Shown piece after piece: positions 18,117 to 27,563 of a stretch of DNA of 64,000 nt. The stretch's first letter is position 1. Every line of letters begins with the position of its first letter. The notes below the pieces were generated by a model. The model was not told the DNA's origin. It ran no database searches and saw only the letters and a program-made list of their open reading frames with translations. The stretch lies in contig NZ_DATBBJ010000073.1 of assembly GCF_036271055.1 (NCBI RefSeq), positions 1 through 64,000 of the forward strand. The letters run 5' to 3'. Both the position numbers and the translations under genes were made by a program. Source of the stretch: Scandinavium sp036271055. GTDB lineage: Bacteria; Pseudomonadota; Gammaproteobacteria; Enterobacterales; Enterobacteriaceae.

Positions 18117-20303
18117 TTAGAAATCGTAGCTGGCGGACACCGAGAAATTCAGCGGCGCGCCGTACACGAGGTAGGAACCCACGTAGTCGTAATACTCTTT
18201 GTCGAACAGGTTATTCACGTTGGCCTGCAGGGCAAAGTTCTTCGTGACCTGATAGCGGCTGAAGAGGTTAACCAGGCCGTAGCTGCCCTGATCGATATAA
18301 TCACGGCCGCTCGGACCGTCACTCACATTGGCCCAGGTTTTATTCTGCCAGTTCATGCCACCACCCACGGAGAGTTCTGGCAGCATCGGCAACTGATAGC
18401 GAGTAAACAGTTTCAATGTGGTACGCGGCTGATCGGAGCTGACCGCATTGCCGTCTTTGTCTTCTGCCACGTAGCGGGTCGCGCCGAATGTCAGTTGCCA
18501 GTTATCGGTTAGTGCGCCGTTCAGTTCAAATTCCACACCCTGGCTGACGACACCATCAAGCGATTCGTAAATGGACTCACCGCTCGGCAGATAGGTGTAG
18601 GTATTGTTGGCAACGCTATCCTGTTCGATACGGAACACTGCCAGAGATGTCGTCAGACGCGTGTTAAACCAGTCGGCTTTAACGCCTGCTTCGTAACTCT
18701 TGCCCGTGGTGGGATCGAGATAGCGGCCGTCGGCATCGCGCTTGTCCTGCGGCTGGAAAATGTTGGTGTAGCTGACATACGCAGACCAGTCTTCGCTGAT
18801 GTCATACACCAGCCCCGCATAAGGTGTAATGTCGTCTTTGGTGCTTTCCAGACGGGTATCCGGCGCTCCTGCCGGGTTGTATTTGATGTTGTAGTTGGTG
18901 TAACGCGCGCCGAGAATTAAGTGCAGCGGATCAGCCAACGAGAAGCGGGCTGAGGTATAAGCCGAAGATTGATTGATATCGTCTTTACTGTAGAGCTTCC
19001 ACGGGGTCCATTGTGGATCGGCGATATTGCTGTTCCAGTTATTGAAGCTGCCGATATCAACCATGGCATACAGTGAATCTGGCAGTGAGTTATCGTAGTG
19101 ATTTCGTTGCTGGCTGAGGCTGCCGCCAACCATCATTTCATGTTGACGACCAAACAGTTCAAAACCGCCGCGAACAAAGGCATCTACTGCATCTTGCTTG
19201 CGCTCACCACGGTTCCAGCCGCCGTAACCGACCATGCCGTTGCCGGTTTCTTTATCCGGATAGCCGTACATGTACATCATTTTGCTATCGAAGTTAGTGT
19301 CGGCGTGCATTCCGTTGATGTGCGCTTCCCAGCCATTATCAAAGCGTTGGGTAAAGTTGGCGAAGACTTTGGTGCTGTCTTTGTCGGAATAAGCCCAGTC
19401 CGGCGCTACGGTGTCACTGCGGTTGTAATGGGTTTTGCTGCCGTCGGCGTACCATGTTGGCAGGCCGCCCCAGGTCGGATCGGCAGTATTGCTTTCCTGG
19501 TATTCATAACCGAGTGAAAGGGTGGTGCTGTCGGTGAGGTCAGCATCGATCACGCCGTACAGGAATTTTTTGCGATAGTGATAGTTATCCATCCATGAGT
19601 CGTTGTCCTGATAACCGGCAATCACCCGTCCGCGTACGTTACCCGATTCCACCAGCGGTGCCTGCAAATCAAGAACGTAGCGCTGTTTATCCCAACTGCC
19701 GTAGCTGACGCTGGCATTGCCCTGGAATTCACGACTGTCGGCGTGTTTACGTACCATATTGACGTAAGCTGCCGGATTACCTGTTCCGCTCATCAAGCCC
19801 GTCGCGCCGCGTACGACTTCGATGCGGTCATAAATCGCGGTGTCGGTGGCGGTATCGCCAAAGTTCCATACTTCGCTGATCGACGTCGGCAAATCGTCAT
19901 AGGCATAGTTGCTGACGAAGAAACCGCGAGAATAGAACACTGTGCGGTCACTGTCCTGAACCTGTGCCGTTACGCCGGTCGTGTTGGTCAACACCTGGCC
20001 GATGGTTTGCAGGTTCTGATCTTTCATACGCTGCTGGCTAATAACGCTCACGGATTGCGGGATATCGCGCGGAACCAGCAACAGTTTTGTTCCGGTGGTA
20101 GTGGTTTTTACGCTGTAGTCCTGAGCCTCAGCATTATCAGAAACGCTGTCGTCAGCGCCTTCAACCACGATAGTTTCTTCATTGTTTTTTTCTGCTGCAT
20201 GAACCGCTGTGGGCAGTAAAGCGAAGGTGATACAAGCGGCGAGCAGTGATGGTGAGGCGAGCAGTCTTTGCTGCTTATGCCTGGTGTCAAAAGTGCAAGA
20301 CAT
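18117..20303 (-). CDS. fhuE: TonB-dependent receptor for coprogen/rhodotorulic acid
   Basis: Outer-membrane receptor for fungal hydroxamate siderophores. 728 aa. Signal peptide to about residue 36 (AVHA/AEKNN), TonB box EETIVVEG, plug domain with VPRDIPQSVSVISQQRM and GRGATG-like loop VVRGATGLMSGTGNPA, and a beta barrel ending in aromatic ASYDF. Synteny ptsG-fhuE-hinT is that of E. coli. Related receptors (FoxA/FpvA-like) are similar, but context supports FhuE. Likely repressed by Fur. Confidence 0.92.
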   Translation of the reverse strand: MSCTFDTRHKQQRLLASPSLLAACITFALLPTAVHAAEKNNEETIVVEGADDSVSDNAEAQDYSVKTTTTGTKLLLVPRDIPQSVSVISQQRMKDQNLQTIGQVLTNTTGVTAQVQDSDRTVFYSRGFFVSNYAYDDLPTSISEVWNFGDTATDTAIYDRIEVVRGATGLMSGTGNPAAYVNMVRKHADSREFQGNASVSYGSWDKQRYVLDLQAPLVESGNVRGRVIAGYQDNDSWMDNYHYRKKFLYGVIDADLTDSTTLSLGYEYQESNTADPTWGGLPTWYADGSKTHYNRSDTVAPDWAYSDKDSTKVFANFTQRFDNGWEAHINGMHADTNFDSKMMYMYGYPDKETGNGMVGYGGWNRGERKQDAVDAFVRGGFELFGRQHEMMVGGSLSQQRNHYDNSLPDSLYAMVDIGSFNNWNSNIADPQWTPWKLYSKDDINQSSAYTSARFSLADPLHLILGARYTNYNIKYNPAGAPDTRLESTKDDITPYAGLVYDISEDWSAYVSYTNIFQPQDKRDADGRYLDPTTGKSYEAGVKADWFNTRLTTSLAVFRIEQDSVANNTYTYLPSGESIYESLDGVVSQGVEFELNGALTDNWQLTFGATRYVAEDKDGNAVSSDQPRTTLKLFTRYQLPMLPELSVGGGMNWQNKTWANVSDGPSGRDYIDQGSYGLVNLFSRYQVTKNFALQANVNNLFDKEYYDYVGSYLVYGAPLNFSVSASYDF

Positions 20304-20370
20304 CAGTAAACCCTTATGTTGGCTGTTGTTATTGTTGCGGTTTTATTGCATGGAAATGCAAATGCGAAAT

Positions 20371-20388
20371 ATACGCATTCATATTATC
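20371..20388. promoter_or_regulatory. Possible Fur box upstream of fhuE
   Basis: On the minus strand it reads GATAATATGAATGCGTAT: three NAT(A/T)AT-like hexamers in tandem, about 70 bases before the fhuE start. The match to the 19-bp Fur consensus is partial. Confidence 0.4.
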
Positions 20389-20600
20389 GGTGTAAACAAA
20401 TGTAAGGGGACATTTGAAACTTTGTTTCAGTCAGCGCAAAGGCGTGTGAGGGAAAGGAGTGTTCAAGCAAGCAGCAAAAATACATTAATGATGAAGAAAA
20501 AAGAGCGTTCAGGTTGAAAGAGATGAAGTAAGTCGCTCATACTCTTACGTTGTCAGATGACGACCTGCGTCATACGGTAATTTATAAAAAGGAACAAGCC

Positions 20601-20957
20601 ATGGCAGAAGAAACGATTTTCAGCAAAATCATTCGTCGCGAAATTCCGGCGGATATTGTTTTTCAGGATGAACTGGTGACCGCCTTTCGTGATATCTCGC
20701 CACAGGCCCCAACGCATATCCTTATTATTCCTAACATCCTGATCCCAACGATAAACGACGTTAAGACGGAACATGAGCTGGCGTTAGGGCGCATGATGAC
20801 GGTTGCCGCAAAGATTGCCGCCGATGAAGGCATTGCTGACGACGGTTATCGCCTGATCGTCAACTGTAATCGCCACGGCGGTCAGGAGGTTTATCATATT
20901 CACATGCACCTGCTCGGTGGCCGCGCATTGGGCCCGATGCTGGCGCATAAAGGATAA
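20601..20957 (+). CDS. hinT: HIT-family purine nucleoside phosphoramidase
   Basis: Hydrolyses adenosine 5'-phosphoramidates. 118 aa; the histidine triad VYHIHMHLLGG is intact near the C terminus. ATG at 20601 follows AAAAGGAACAAGCC. First gene of a tight run hinT-ycfL-lpoB-thiK-nagZ-ycfP. Confidence 0.96.
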   Translation: MAEETIFSKIIRREIPADIVFQDELVTAFRDISPQAPTHILIIPNILIPTINDVKTEHELALGRMMTVAAKIAADEGIADDGYRLIVNCNRHGGQEVYHIHMHLLGGRALGPMLAHKG

Positions 20958-20961
20958 TCAA

Positions 20962-21336
20962 ATGAAAGGTGGCCGAATTGCCGCTCTGCTGGCGGGGATG
21001 TTACTTGCGGGCTGCGGATCCCATCCGGAAATCCCGGTGGGCGAACAACAAACGCTGGTGATGGAAGCCAATGTGCTGGCCTCCGGGATCAGCGCCGATA
21101 AACCCGAACTCACCACCTCTGAGATTCAGGCAACGGCATCCTCACCGCTTTATAACGAACGAACCATGCCGGTCACTATCCATTATCGTTTTTACTGGTA
21201 TGACGCCAGAGGACTGGAAATGCATCCGCTGGAAGCCCCGCGTACGGTGACTATCCCGGGACGGTCTTCGGTCACGCTTTACGGCAGCGCAAACAGTCTG
21301 GGTGCGCATAAAGTCCGGCTTTATCTTTATCTTTGA
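20962..21336 (+). CDS. ycfL: YcfL family lipoprotein
   Basis: 124 aa. Signal peptide with lipobox LLAGC at residues 14-18, then a DUF1425 domain with a beta-rich stretch (VTIHYRFYWYDARGLEM). Four bases after hinT and 14 before lpoB. Function unknown; the downstream LpoB suggests an outer-membrane setting. Confidence 0.9.
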   Translation: MKGGRIAALLAGMLLAGCGSHPEIPVGEQQTLVMEANVLASGISADKPELTTSEIQATASSPLYNERTMPVTIHYRFYWYDARGLEMHPLEAPRTVTIPGRSSVTLYGSANSLGAHKVRLYLYL

Positions 21337-21350
21337 GGGGTAAAAAAGTC

Positions 21351-21989
21351 ATGAATAAATTGAGTCGCTATGCAGTTATCGCGGCAGTTGCTGTCTTCCT
21401 GGCCGGTTGCGTGGGAAACCGTGAACAGCCAGCACCGGTAGAAGAAGCAAAACCAACGCCAGAACAGCCACAAACGCCTCCACCGACAGTTCCGGCGGTG
21501 CCGACGGTTCCTGCCCAACCAGGCCCGATTGAAAGCGGTACTGTCCAACCGGAACAGCCCGCTCCGCGTGTTCGTCATTACGACTGGAACGGTGCCGCAC
21601 AGCCACTGGTCGGCAAAATGTTGCAGGCTGATGGCGTAACCGCTGGCAGCGTGTTGTTGGTCGATAACGTGAATAACCGGACCAATGGCTCGCTGAATAC
21701 GGCAGAAGCGACCACAGCGCTGGCGAGCGCATTAAAAGGCAACAACAAATTTACCCTTGTGTCGTCTGAACAGCTTGCCGTCGCCAAGCAGCAATTGGGG
21801 CTTTCGGCGCAGGACAGTCTGGGTTCCCGCAATAAAGCCATGGGCCTGGCGCGTACCGTTGGCGCTCAGTATGTGCTTTATTCCAACGCGACGGGCAACG
21901 TTAATACACCGACGCTTTCTATGCAGTTGATGATGGTTCAGACCGGCGAGATCCTTTGGTCAGGTAAAGGTGCGGTTGCGCAACAGTAA
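21351..21989 (+). CDS. lpoB: Outer-membrane lipoprotein activator of PBP1b
   Basis: LpoB reaches from the outer membrane through the cell wall to stimulate PBP1b. 212 aa. Lipobox FLAGC, then a Pro/Val/Glu-rich disordered linker (about residues 28-75), then the globular domain starting near VRHYDW and ending MVQTGEILWSGKGAVAQQ. Start MNKLSRYAV at 21351 after GAGGGG. Its last 20 bases overlap thiK. Confidence 0.95.
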   Translation: MNKLSRYAVIAAVAVFLAGCVGNREQPAPVEEAKPTPEQPQTPPPTVPAVPTVPAQPGPIESGTVQPEQPAPRVRHYDWNGAAQPLVGKMLQADGVTAGSVLLVDNVNNRTNGSLNTAEATTALASALKGNNKFTLVSSEQLAVAKQQLGLSAQDSLGSRNKAMGLARTVGAQYVLYSNATGNVNTPTLSMQLMMVQTGEILWSGKGAVAQQ

Positions 21990-22794
21990 TCTTTCGCGTG
22001 ACGAATGCCTGTCACGCTACTTTCCCGGCTATCAACCCCTTGCTCACTCCGCTACGGCGGGGCTGAGTGGGGGAAGCACCATTATTGAACGTCAGGGGCA
22101 TCGCATAGTGCTGCGCAAGCATCACGATCCCTCGGCCCCTAATTTTTATTTCCTGCGTCAGTATCGCGCACTCAGCGCATTGCCTGCCTCGCTGGCACCG
22201 GCTCCACTAGGCTATTTCCCTGGCTGGATGGCGGTTGAATTTCTTGAGGGTGCGATCCCTCCCACACTCCCGGATGCACACGCCACGGCGGCGTTGTTGT
22301 ATCATCTGCATCAGCAAAAAAACTTCGGCTGGCGGGTATCATTATTACCTTTGCTGGAACGCTACTGGCAGTTCAGCTCCCCACGACGGCGCACGCTACG
22401 TTGGCTCCGTGCGTTGAAACGGCTGCGACGGCTGGGTGAACCGCAACCGCTGCGGCTGGCCCCGTTGCATATGGATGTTCATACGGGCAACATTATTGAT
22501 ACGTCAGCAGGGTTAAGGCTGATTGACTGGGAATATGCCGCAGACGGGGATATCGCCCTTGAACTGGCTGCGGTGTGGACGGAAACGGCTCAACAACAGG
22601 CGGCATTGATCACGGCGTATGCCAGAGTCGCCCATCTGGACGAAGATGTTTTGGCCCGACAGGTCAAAAAATGGCAGCCTTGGACGCAGATGTTGATGAC
22701 CACCTGGTATGAATATCGCTGGCAACAGACCGGCGACCAACAATTTATTGCGCTGGCCGATGCAGGCTGGCGTCAGTTTTCGCACAAAGGATAA
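21970..22794 (+). CDS. thiK: Thiamine kinase
   Basis: Phosphorylates thiamine in the salvage route. APH/choline-kinase fold, 274 aa: GLSGGS glycine loop, catalytic loop PLHMDVHTGNI and metal-binding LIDWEYA. GTG start at 21970 inside the end of lpoB; a TTG at 21976 in the same frame is possible. Rather divergent from E. coli ThiK outside the motifs, as this family usually is. Confidence 0.9.
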   Translation: MRLRNSNLSRDECLSRYFPGYQPLAHSATAGLSGGSTIIERQGHRIVLRKHHDPSAPNFYFLRQYRALSALPASLAPAPLGYFPGWMAVEFLEGAIPPTLPDAHATAALLYHLHQQKNFGWRVSLLPLLERYWQFSSPRRRTLRWLRALKRLRRLGEPQPLRLAPLHMDVHTGNIIDTSAGLRLIDWEYAADGDIALELAAVWTETAQQQAALITAYARVAHLDEDVLARQVKKWQPWTQMLMTTWYEYRWQQTGDQQFIALADAGWRQFSHKG

Positions 22795-22805
22795 GAGAGG
22801 CAAAT

Positions 22806-23831
22806 GTGGGCCCAGTGATGTTAGATGTTGAAGGGTATGAACTGGATGCAGAGGAACGGGAGATTCTGGCGCATCCATTGGTTGGCGGGTTGATCCTGTT
22901 CACCCGTAATTACCACGATCCGGCGCAGTTGCGTGAGCTGGTTCGTCAAATCCGCAGTGCATCAAAAAACCACTTAGTCGTCGCGGTCGATCAGGAAGGT
23001 GGGCGCGTGCAACGTTTCCGTGAAGGCTTCACTAGCCTACCTGCAGCCCAATCTTTTGCCGAACTGTTGGGAATGGAGCAGGGCGGCGAGTTGGCGAAAG
23101 CGGCGGGCTGGTTAATGGCATCTGAAATGATCGCCATGGATATCGACATTAGCTTCGCACCCGTGCTGGATGTCGGTCACATCAGCGCCGCGATTGGCGA
23201 ACGTTCTTATCATGCGGACCCGCAGAAAGCGCTAGCGATGGCGCGTCATTTCATCGACGGCATGCATGATGCTGGCATGAAAACCACCGGGAAACATTTC
23301 CCGGGTCACGGCGCGGTAACGGCAGATTCTCACAAAGAAACGCCGCACGATCCGCGTGCAGAGGCGGAGATACGCGCCAAAGATATGGCGGTGTTCCAGA
23401 CGCTGATCACTGAAAATCGCCTTGATGCGATTATGCCTGCGCATGTTATCTACAACGACGTAGACCCACGTCCGGCCAGCGGTTCGCCGCACTGGTTGAA
23501 AACCGTGCTTCGCGGAGAGCTAGGCTTTGACGGTGTGATTTTCTCTGACGATCTGTCGATGGAAGGCGCGGCCATAATGGGCAGCTACGCGGAACGTGGT
23601 CAGGCTTCACTCGACGCAGGTTGCGATATGATCCTGGTCTGCAATAATCGTAAAGGCGCAGTCAGCGTGCTGGATAACCTGTCACCGATCAAAGCAGAAC
23701 GTGTTACGAAATTGTATCATAAAGGTTCATTTACCCGTCAGGAGCTGATGGATTCCGCTCGCTGGAAGACGGTCAGCGCGCAGCTGAATGAACTGCACGA
23801 ACGCTGGCAGGCCCATAAAGCCGCTCAATAA
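22806..23831 (+). CDS. nagZ: Beta-N-acetylglucosaminidase NagZ
   Basis: Cytosolic family-3 glycosidase in cell-wall recycling; releases GlcNAc from GlcNAc-anhydroMurNAc-peptides, whose products influence AmpC induction. 341 aa. GTG start (MGPVMLDVEG). The His/Asp dyad loop KHFPGHGAVTADSHKE and the nucleophile Asp in FSDDLSMEG are intact. Confidence 0.97.
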   Translation: MGPVMLDVEGYELDAEEREILAHPLVGGLILFTRNYHDPAQLRELVRQIRSASKNHLVVAVDQEGGRVQRFREGFTSLPAAQSFAELLGMEQGGELAKAAGWLMASEMIAMDIDISFAPVLDVGHISAAIGERSYHADPQKALAMARHFIDGMHDAGMKTTGKHFPGHGAVTADSHKETPHDPRAEAEIRAKDMAVFQTLITENRLDAIMPAHVIYNDVDPRPASGSPHWLKTVLRGELGFDGVIFSDDLSMEGAAIMGSYAERGQASLDAGCDMILVCNNRKGAVSVLDNLSPIKAERVTKLYHKGSFTRQELMDSARWKTVSAQLNELHERWQAHKAAQ

Positions 23832-23868
23832 CCTCCCGAAACGGGATTGGCAGTGTTGTGAGGATGGA

Positions 23869-24411
23869 ATGATAATTTATTTGCACGGTTTCGACTCGAA
23901 CAGCCCCGGAAATCACGAAAAAGTGCTGCAACTGCAGTTCATTGATCCGGATGTTCGCCTGATAAGCTATAGCACGCGTCACCCGAAACATGACATGCAG
24001 CATCTGCTCAAAGAAGTCGACAAGATGTTGCAGCTGAGCGCGGACGAGCGTCCGTTGATTTGCGGCGTTGGCCTCGGCGGCTATTGGGCCGAGCGAATTG
24101 GCTTCTTGTGCGACATTCGTCAGGTGATCTTCAACCCCAATCTGTTCCCGGAAGAGAACATGGAAGGGAAGATTGACCGCCCGGAAGAGTATGCTGACAT
24201 CGGTACAAAGTGCGTCAGTAATTTCCGCGAGAAGAATCGCGATCGCTGTCTGGCGGTGCTTTCCCGTCAGGATGAGGCGCTGAATAGCCAGCGTTCTGCC
24301 GACTTGCTCCATCATTACTATGAAATTATCTGGGATGAAGTGCAGACGCATAAATTCAAGAATATTTCTCCGCACTTGCAACGTATCAAAGCCTTCAAAA
24401 CTCTCGGTTAA
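23869..24411 (+). CDS. ycfP: YcfP, UPF0227 alpha/beta-hydrolase-like protein
   Basis: 180 aa. MIIYLHGFDSNSPGNHEK at the start and GVGLGGYWAERIG in place of the GxSxG elbow: the nucleophile position is Leu here (GLGG), so ordinary esterase activity is doubtful. Start at 23869 after GAGGATGGA. Follows nagZ with 37 bases between. Function unknown. Confidence 0.93.
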   Translation: MIIYLHGFDSNSPGNHEKVLQLQFIDPDVRLISYSTRHPKHDMQHLLKEVDKMLQLSADERPLICGVGLGGYWAERIGFLCDIRQVIFNPNLFPEENMEGKIDRPEEYADIGTKCVSNFREKNRDRCLAVLSRQDEALNSQRSADLLHHYYEIIWDEVQTHKFKNISPHLQRIKAFKTLG

Positions 24412-24423
24412 TCCCGTTCTGCA

Positions 24424-24447
24424 CCCGGTGACATCCTGCTCACCGGG
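24424..24447. repeat. Inverted repeat after ycfP
   Basis: CCCGGTGA / TCACCGGG, 8 bp perfect stem with an 8-base loop, no T run. It may be a REP-like palindrome or an mRNA 3' hairpin. Confidence 0.5.
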
Positions 24448-24501
24448 CGCACAATCCTTTTGCGCATCAACTACACTTGCTCAACTTTTCAGCTGGAAAG
24501 C

Positions 24502-24515
24502 TTGATCCATATCAA
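24502..24515. promoter_or_regulatory. FNR site upstream of ndh
   Basis: TTGATCCATATCAA is a perfect TTGAT-N4-ATCAA FNR box. A half-conserved second site, ending ATCAA at 24555-24559, is centred exactly 44 bases downstream, the spacing of the two FNR sites (-94.5 and -50.5) that repress E. coli ndh anaerobically. Confidence 0.85.
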
Positions 24516-24649
24516 TTTTGGTATGACCAATGCACCTTGCGTGATATTCTTCAAATCAATCTTCGTTTTTGTACGGATAACTTGTTGTTAATTAAAGGCT
24601 ATTTCGATAACTTTTAATTAACAATTGGTTAATAATTTAGGGGGTCACG

Positions 24650-25954
24650 TTGACTACGCCATTGAAAAAGATTGTGATTGTGGGTGGTGGTGCCGGCGGG
24701 CTGGAGTTGGCTACTCAGTTGGGTAGAAAGCTTGGCCGTGGCAAAAAAGCGAAAATCACGCTGGTGGACAGGAATCATAGCCATCTGTGGAAACCGTTGC
24801 TGCACGAAGTGGCGACCGGTTCACTGGATGAAGGTGTGGATGCGCTGAGCTATCTGGCTCATGCCCGTAATCATCATTTCCAGTTCCAGCTTGGTTCTGT
24901 TGTCGATATCAACCGTGACACCAAAACCCTGACCCTCGCAGAGCTTCGCGACGAGAAAGGCGAATTGTTGGTGCCGGAGCGTAAGCTGCCGTACGACACG
25001 CTGGTCATGGCGCTGGGCAGTACTTCCAACGATTTCAACACGCCGGGTGTGAAGGAAAACTGCATTTTCCTCGACAACCCACATCAGGCTCGTCGTTTCC
25101 ATCAGGAAATGCTGAACCTGTTCCTGAAGCACTCCAGCAATCTGGGTGTCGACGGCAAAGTGAATATTGCCATTGTAGGTGGCGGGGCGACCGGGGTAGA
25201 ACTTTCGGCAGAACTGCACAACGCTGTTAAACAGTTGCACAGCTACGGCTACAAAGGACTCACTAACGAAGCGCTGAACGTCACGTTGGTGGAAGCGGGC
25301 GAACGTATTCTGCCTGCGTTGCCGCCGCGAATCTCCAGTGCTGCACACAGCGAACTGACCAAAATGGGCGTGCGCGTTCTGACGCAAACCATGGTGACCA
25401 GCGCCGATGCGGGTGGTTTGCACACGAAAGAAGGCGAGTACATCAACGCTGACCTGATGGTATGGGCGGCAGGGATTAAAGCGCCGGACTTTATGAAAGA
25501 TATCGGCGGTCTGGAAACTAACCGTATCAACCAGTTGGTCGTGGAGCCGACGCTGCAAACGACCCGCGATGCGGATATCTATGCCATCGGCGATTGTGCA
25601 TCATGCGCGCGTCCGGAAGGCGGTTTTGTGCCACCGCGCGCACAGGCGGCGCATCAGATGGCGAGTCTCGCGCTGCACAATATTCTGGCGCAGATCAAAG
25701 GTAAACCGCAGAAGACTTACACCTATAAAGATCACGGTTCACTGGTGTCATTGTCGAACTACTCCACGGTCGGCAGCCTGATGGGTAACCTGATGCGCGG
25801 CTCAATGATGGTAGAAGGGCGTATTGCACGCTTCGTCTATGTTTCGTTGTATCGTATGCACCAGGTCGCACTGCACGGTTACTTCAAAACCGGATTGATG
25901 ATGTTGGTGGGCAGTATTAACCGCGTTATACGCCCGCGTATGAAGCTGCATTGA
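24650..25954 (+). CDS. ndh: NADH dehydrogenase II (non-proton-pumping)
   Basis: Passes electrons from NADH to quinone at the inner membrane without pumping protons. 434 aa. FAD loop VGGGAGGLELA at the N terminus, NADH loop VGGGATGVELS near residue 180, and the C-terminal amphipathic membrane anchor. TTG start at 24650, as in E. coli. Aerobic expression is expected from the FNR boxes. Confidence 0.97.
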   Translation: MTTPLKKIVIVGGGAGGLELATQLGRKLGRGKKAKITLVDRNHSHLWKPLLHEVATGSLDEGVDALSYLAHARNHHFQFQLGSVVDINRDTKTLTLAELRDEKGELLVPERKLPYDTLVMALGSTSNDFNTPGVKENCIFLDNPHQARRFHQEMLNLFLKHSSNLGVDGKVNIAIVGGGATGVELSAELHNAVKQLHSYGYKGLTNEALNVTLVEAGERILPALPPRISSAAHSELTKMGVRVLTQTMVTSADAGGLHTKEGEYINADLMVWAAGIKAPDFMKDIGGLETNRINQLVVEPTLQTTRDADIYAIGDCASCARPEGGFVPPRAQAAHQMASLALHNILAQIKGKPQKTYTYKDHGSLVSLSNYSTVGSLMGNLMRGSMMVEGRIARFVYVSLYRMHQVALHGYFKTGLMMLVGSINRVIRPRMKLH

Positions 25955-25976
25955 TTGTCACTGCCTGACCTACAAG

Positions 25977-26001
25977 GCCTGGACTCTGTCCGGGCTTTTT
26001 T
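25977..26001 (+). terminator. Terminator after ndh
   Basis: GCCTGGAC-TCT-GTCCGGGC (one G-T pair) followed by TTTTTT. Confidence 0.85.
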
Positions 26002-26127
26002 GCTTAGGACTTTTCTGAATAAGGGGTTCTTCCCCCGTTGTTGCTCTCTTTTTGATCCCTTTTCTTATAGGCAGCAGGTCGTTGCCGTTGCAAAATTGTT
26101 ACTAACAGCAACAAAGGAGGAATTCCC

Positions 26128-26667
26128 GTGAATAAATCTATGGTGGCGGGTATAGGGATTGGCGTAGCTGCTGCGCTGGGCGTGGCGGCAGTAGCCAGTC
26201 TGAATGTCTTCGATCGCGGGCCGCAGTATGCGCAGGTTATTTCTGCAACCCCGATTAAAGAGAGCGTCAAAACGCCGCGTCAGGAGTGCCGTAACGTCGC
26301 GGTTACCCATCGTCGTCCGGTACAGGATGAGAACCGTATCGCGGGCTCAGTGCTGGGTGCTGTAGCGGGTGGGGTGATTGGTCACCAGTTTGGTGGCGGT
26401 CGCGGTAAAGACGTGGCAACCGTCGCGGGTGCGCTGGGTGGCGGCTATGCCGGTAACCAGGTGCAGGGCGCGATGCAGAATAATGACACTTACACTACTA
26501 CGCAGCAGCGTTGTAAAACGGTGTATGACAAGTCTGACAAAATGTTGGGCTACGACGTGACCTACAAAATTGGCGATCAGCAGGGGAAAATCCGAATGGA
26601 TAAAGATCCTGGCTCTCAGATCCCACTCGACAACAATGGACAGTTGGTTCTGAATAACAAAGCGTAA
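26128..26667 (+). CDS. ycfJ: YcfJ, glycine-zipper protein
   Basis: 179 aa. GTG start after AAAGGAGG. Hydrophobic N-terminal segment (about residues 6-24, no lipobox) and a glycine-zipper 2TM domain (AGSVLGAVAGGVIGHQFGGGRGKDVATVAGALGGGYAGNQ region), a pattern of envelope proteins such as SlyB. Function unknown. A paralogous domain occurs in the protein at 56707. Confidence 0.92.
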   Translation: MNKSMVAGIGIGVAAALGVAAVASLNVFDRGPQYAQVISATPIKESVKTPRQECRNVAVTHRRPVQDENRIAGSVLGAVAGGVIGHQFGGGRGKDVATVAGALGGGYAGNQVQGAMQNNDTYTTTQQRCKTVYDKSDKMLGYDVTYKIGDQQGKIRMDKDPGSQIPLDNNGQLVLNNKA

Positions 26668-26691
26668 AAAAGCATTGCTTACGTGTTAATT

Positions 26692-26726
26692 GGCCCCTCA
26701 ATCGCTCAGGCTGAGGGGCCTTTTTT
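26692..26726 (+). terminator. Terminator after ycfJ
   Basis: GGCCCCTCA / TGAGGGGCC 9-bp stem, 11-base loop, then TTTTTT. Lies between convergent ycfJ and comR. Confidence 0.85.
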
Positions 26727-26737
26727 ATGGCGCAGTG

Positions 26738-27373
26738 TCAGATTTTCAGCATCTGCGGCCACAAGCGCATCGTGGTATCCGTGATTTGCAGCAGCGTTTC
26801 AAGGCTTGCGCCTTCGCGTGCGCTGATCGACATCCCTTGCAGAATGCAGCTCAAAAACTGCGCCAGCTCGCTGATACATTTGTTGGCTGGGATCTCACCG
26901 CGCGCCTGGCGCTGAGTCAGGAATTCGCAGAGTGTTTTTTCCTGCATCGCATGACGCGATTTGATAGTGTGGGCTATCTCTTTCGACGAGGCAGCAAGCG
27001 TTGCCGATGTATTAATCATAAAGCAGCCCGCAGGCGTGTCTTTGCTGGTAAAGCAGGTGGCTACCGCGCTGAAATAGTCACGCAGTGCTGACTCCACTGA
27101 TTTATCTTCGCAAAACAGCTGTGCTTCATGCTTATCCGCAAAACGCGAAATGTATCGATCCAGAACGGCCCGGAACAGGCCCTCTTTATTAACGAACTCC
27201 GCATACAGCGTCGGTGCTTTCGCCCCGGTGGCTTCGACTAAATCCGCGAGCGATGTCGCTTCATAGCCGTGCTGCCAGAAGAGTGTCATGGCCTTATCAA
27301 GCGCCACTTCCCTGTCGAACACTTTTGGTCGGCCACGGCTTTTTTTTGTGCAACTTGCTACTTCAGTTGTCAT
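26738..27373 (-). CDS. comR: TetR-family copper-outer-membrane regulator ComR
   Basis: Represses bhsA (comC) in E. coli; copper relieves it. 211 aa. N-terminal helix-turn-helix (about residues 20-65: DKAMTLFWQHGYEATSLADL) and a C-terminal TetR ligand domain with several cysteines. Divergent from bhsA across 244 bases, as in E. coli. Confidence 0.93.
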   Translation of the reverse strand: MTTEVASCTKKSRGRPKVFDREVALDKAMTLFWQHGYEATSLADLVEATGAKAPTLYAEFVNKEGLFRAVLDRYISRFADKHEAQLFCEDKSVESALRDYFSAVATCFTSKDTPAGCFMINTSATLAASSKEIAHTIKSRHAMQEKTLCEFLTQRQARGEIPANKCISELAQFLSCILQGMSISAREGASLETLLQITDTTMRLWPQMLKI

Positions 27374-27523
27374 GTGCCGTTGTACCTCTGTGATGGTGTT
27401 GAGCCTTCATTATAAAAATAAACCCCCTGCATAACCAGCGGGTAATCGCACAAAATAAAATAATCCTATAGATATGAAAAATAAGAGATTAATAAATAAT
27501 ATAATAATCGTTATAAAAAGAAT

Positions 27524-27552
27524 TTGACCTGTGATGAAGATCACATTATGAT
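27524..27552 (+). promoter_or_regulatory. bhsA core promoter with an internal CRP site
   Basis: TTGACC (27524-27529), 17-base spacer, TATGAT (27547-27552). The spacer contains TGTGATGAAGATCACA (27530-27545), a consensus CRP palindrome. A site between -35 and -10 would block polymerase, so repression is the simplest reading. Confidence 0.75.
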
Positions 27553-27563
27553 TTACCTATCGA

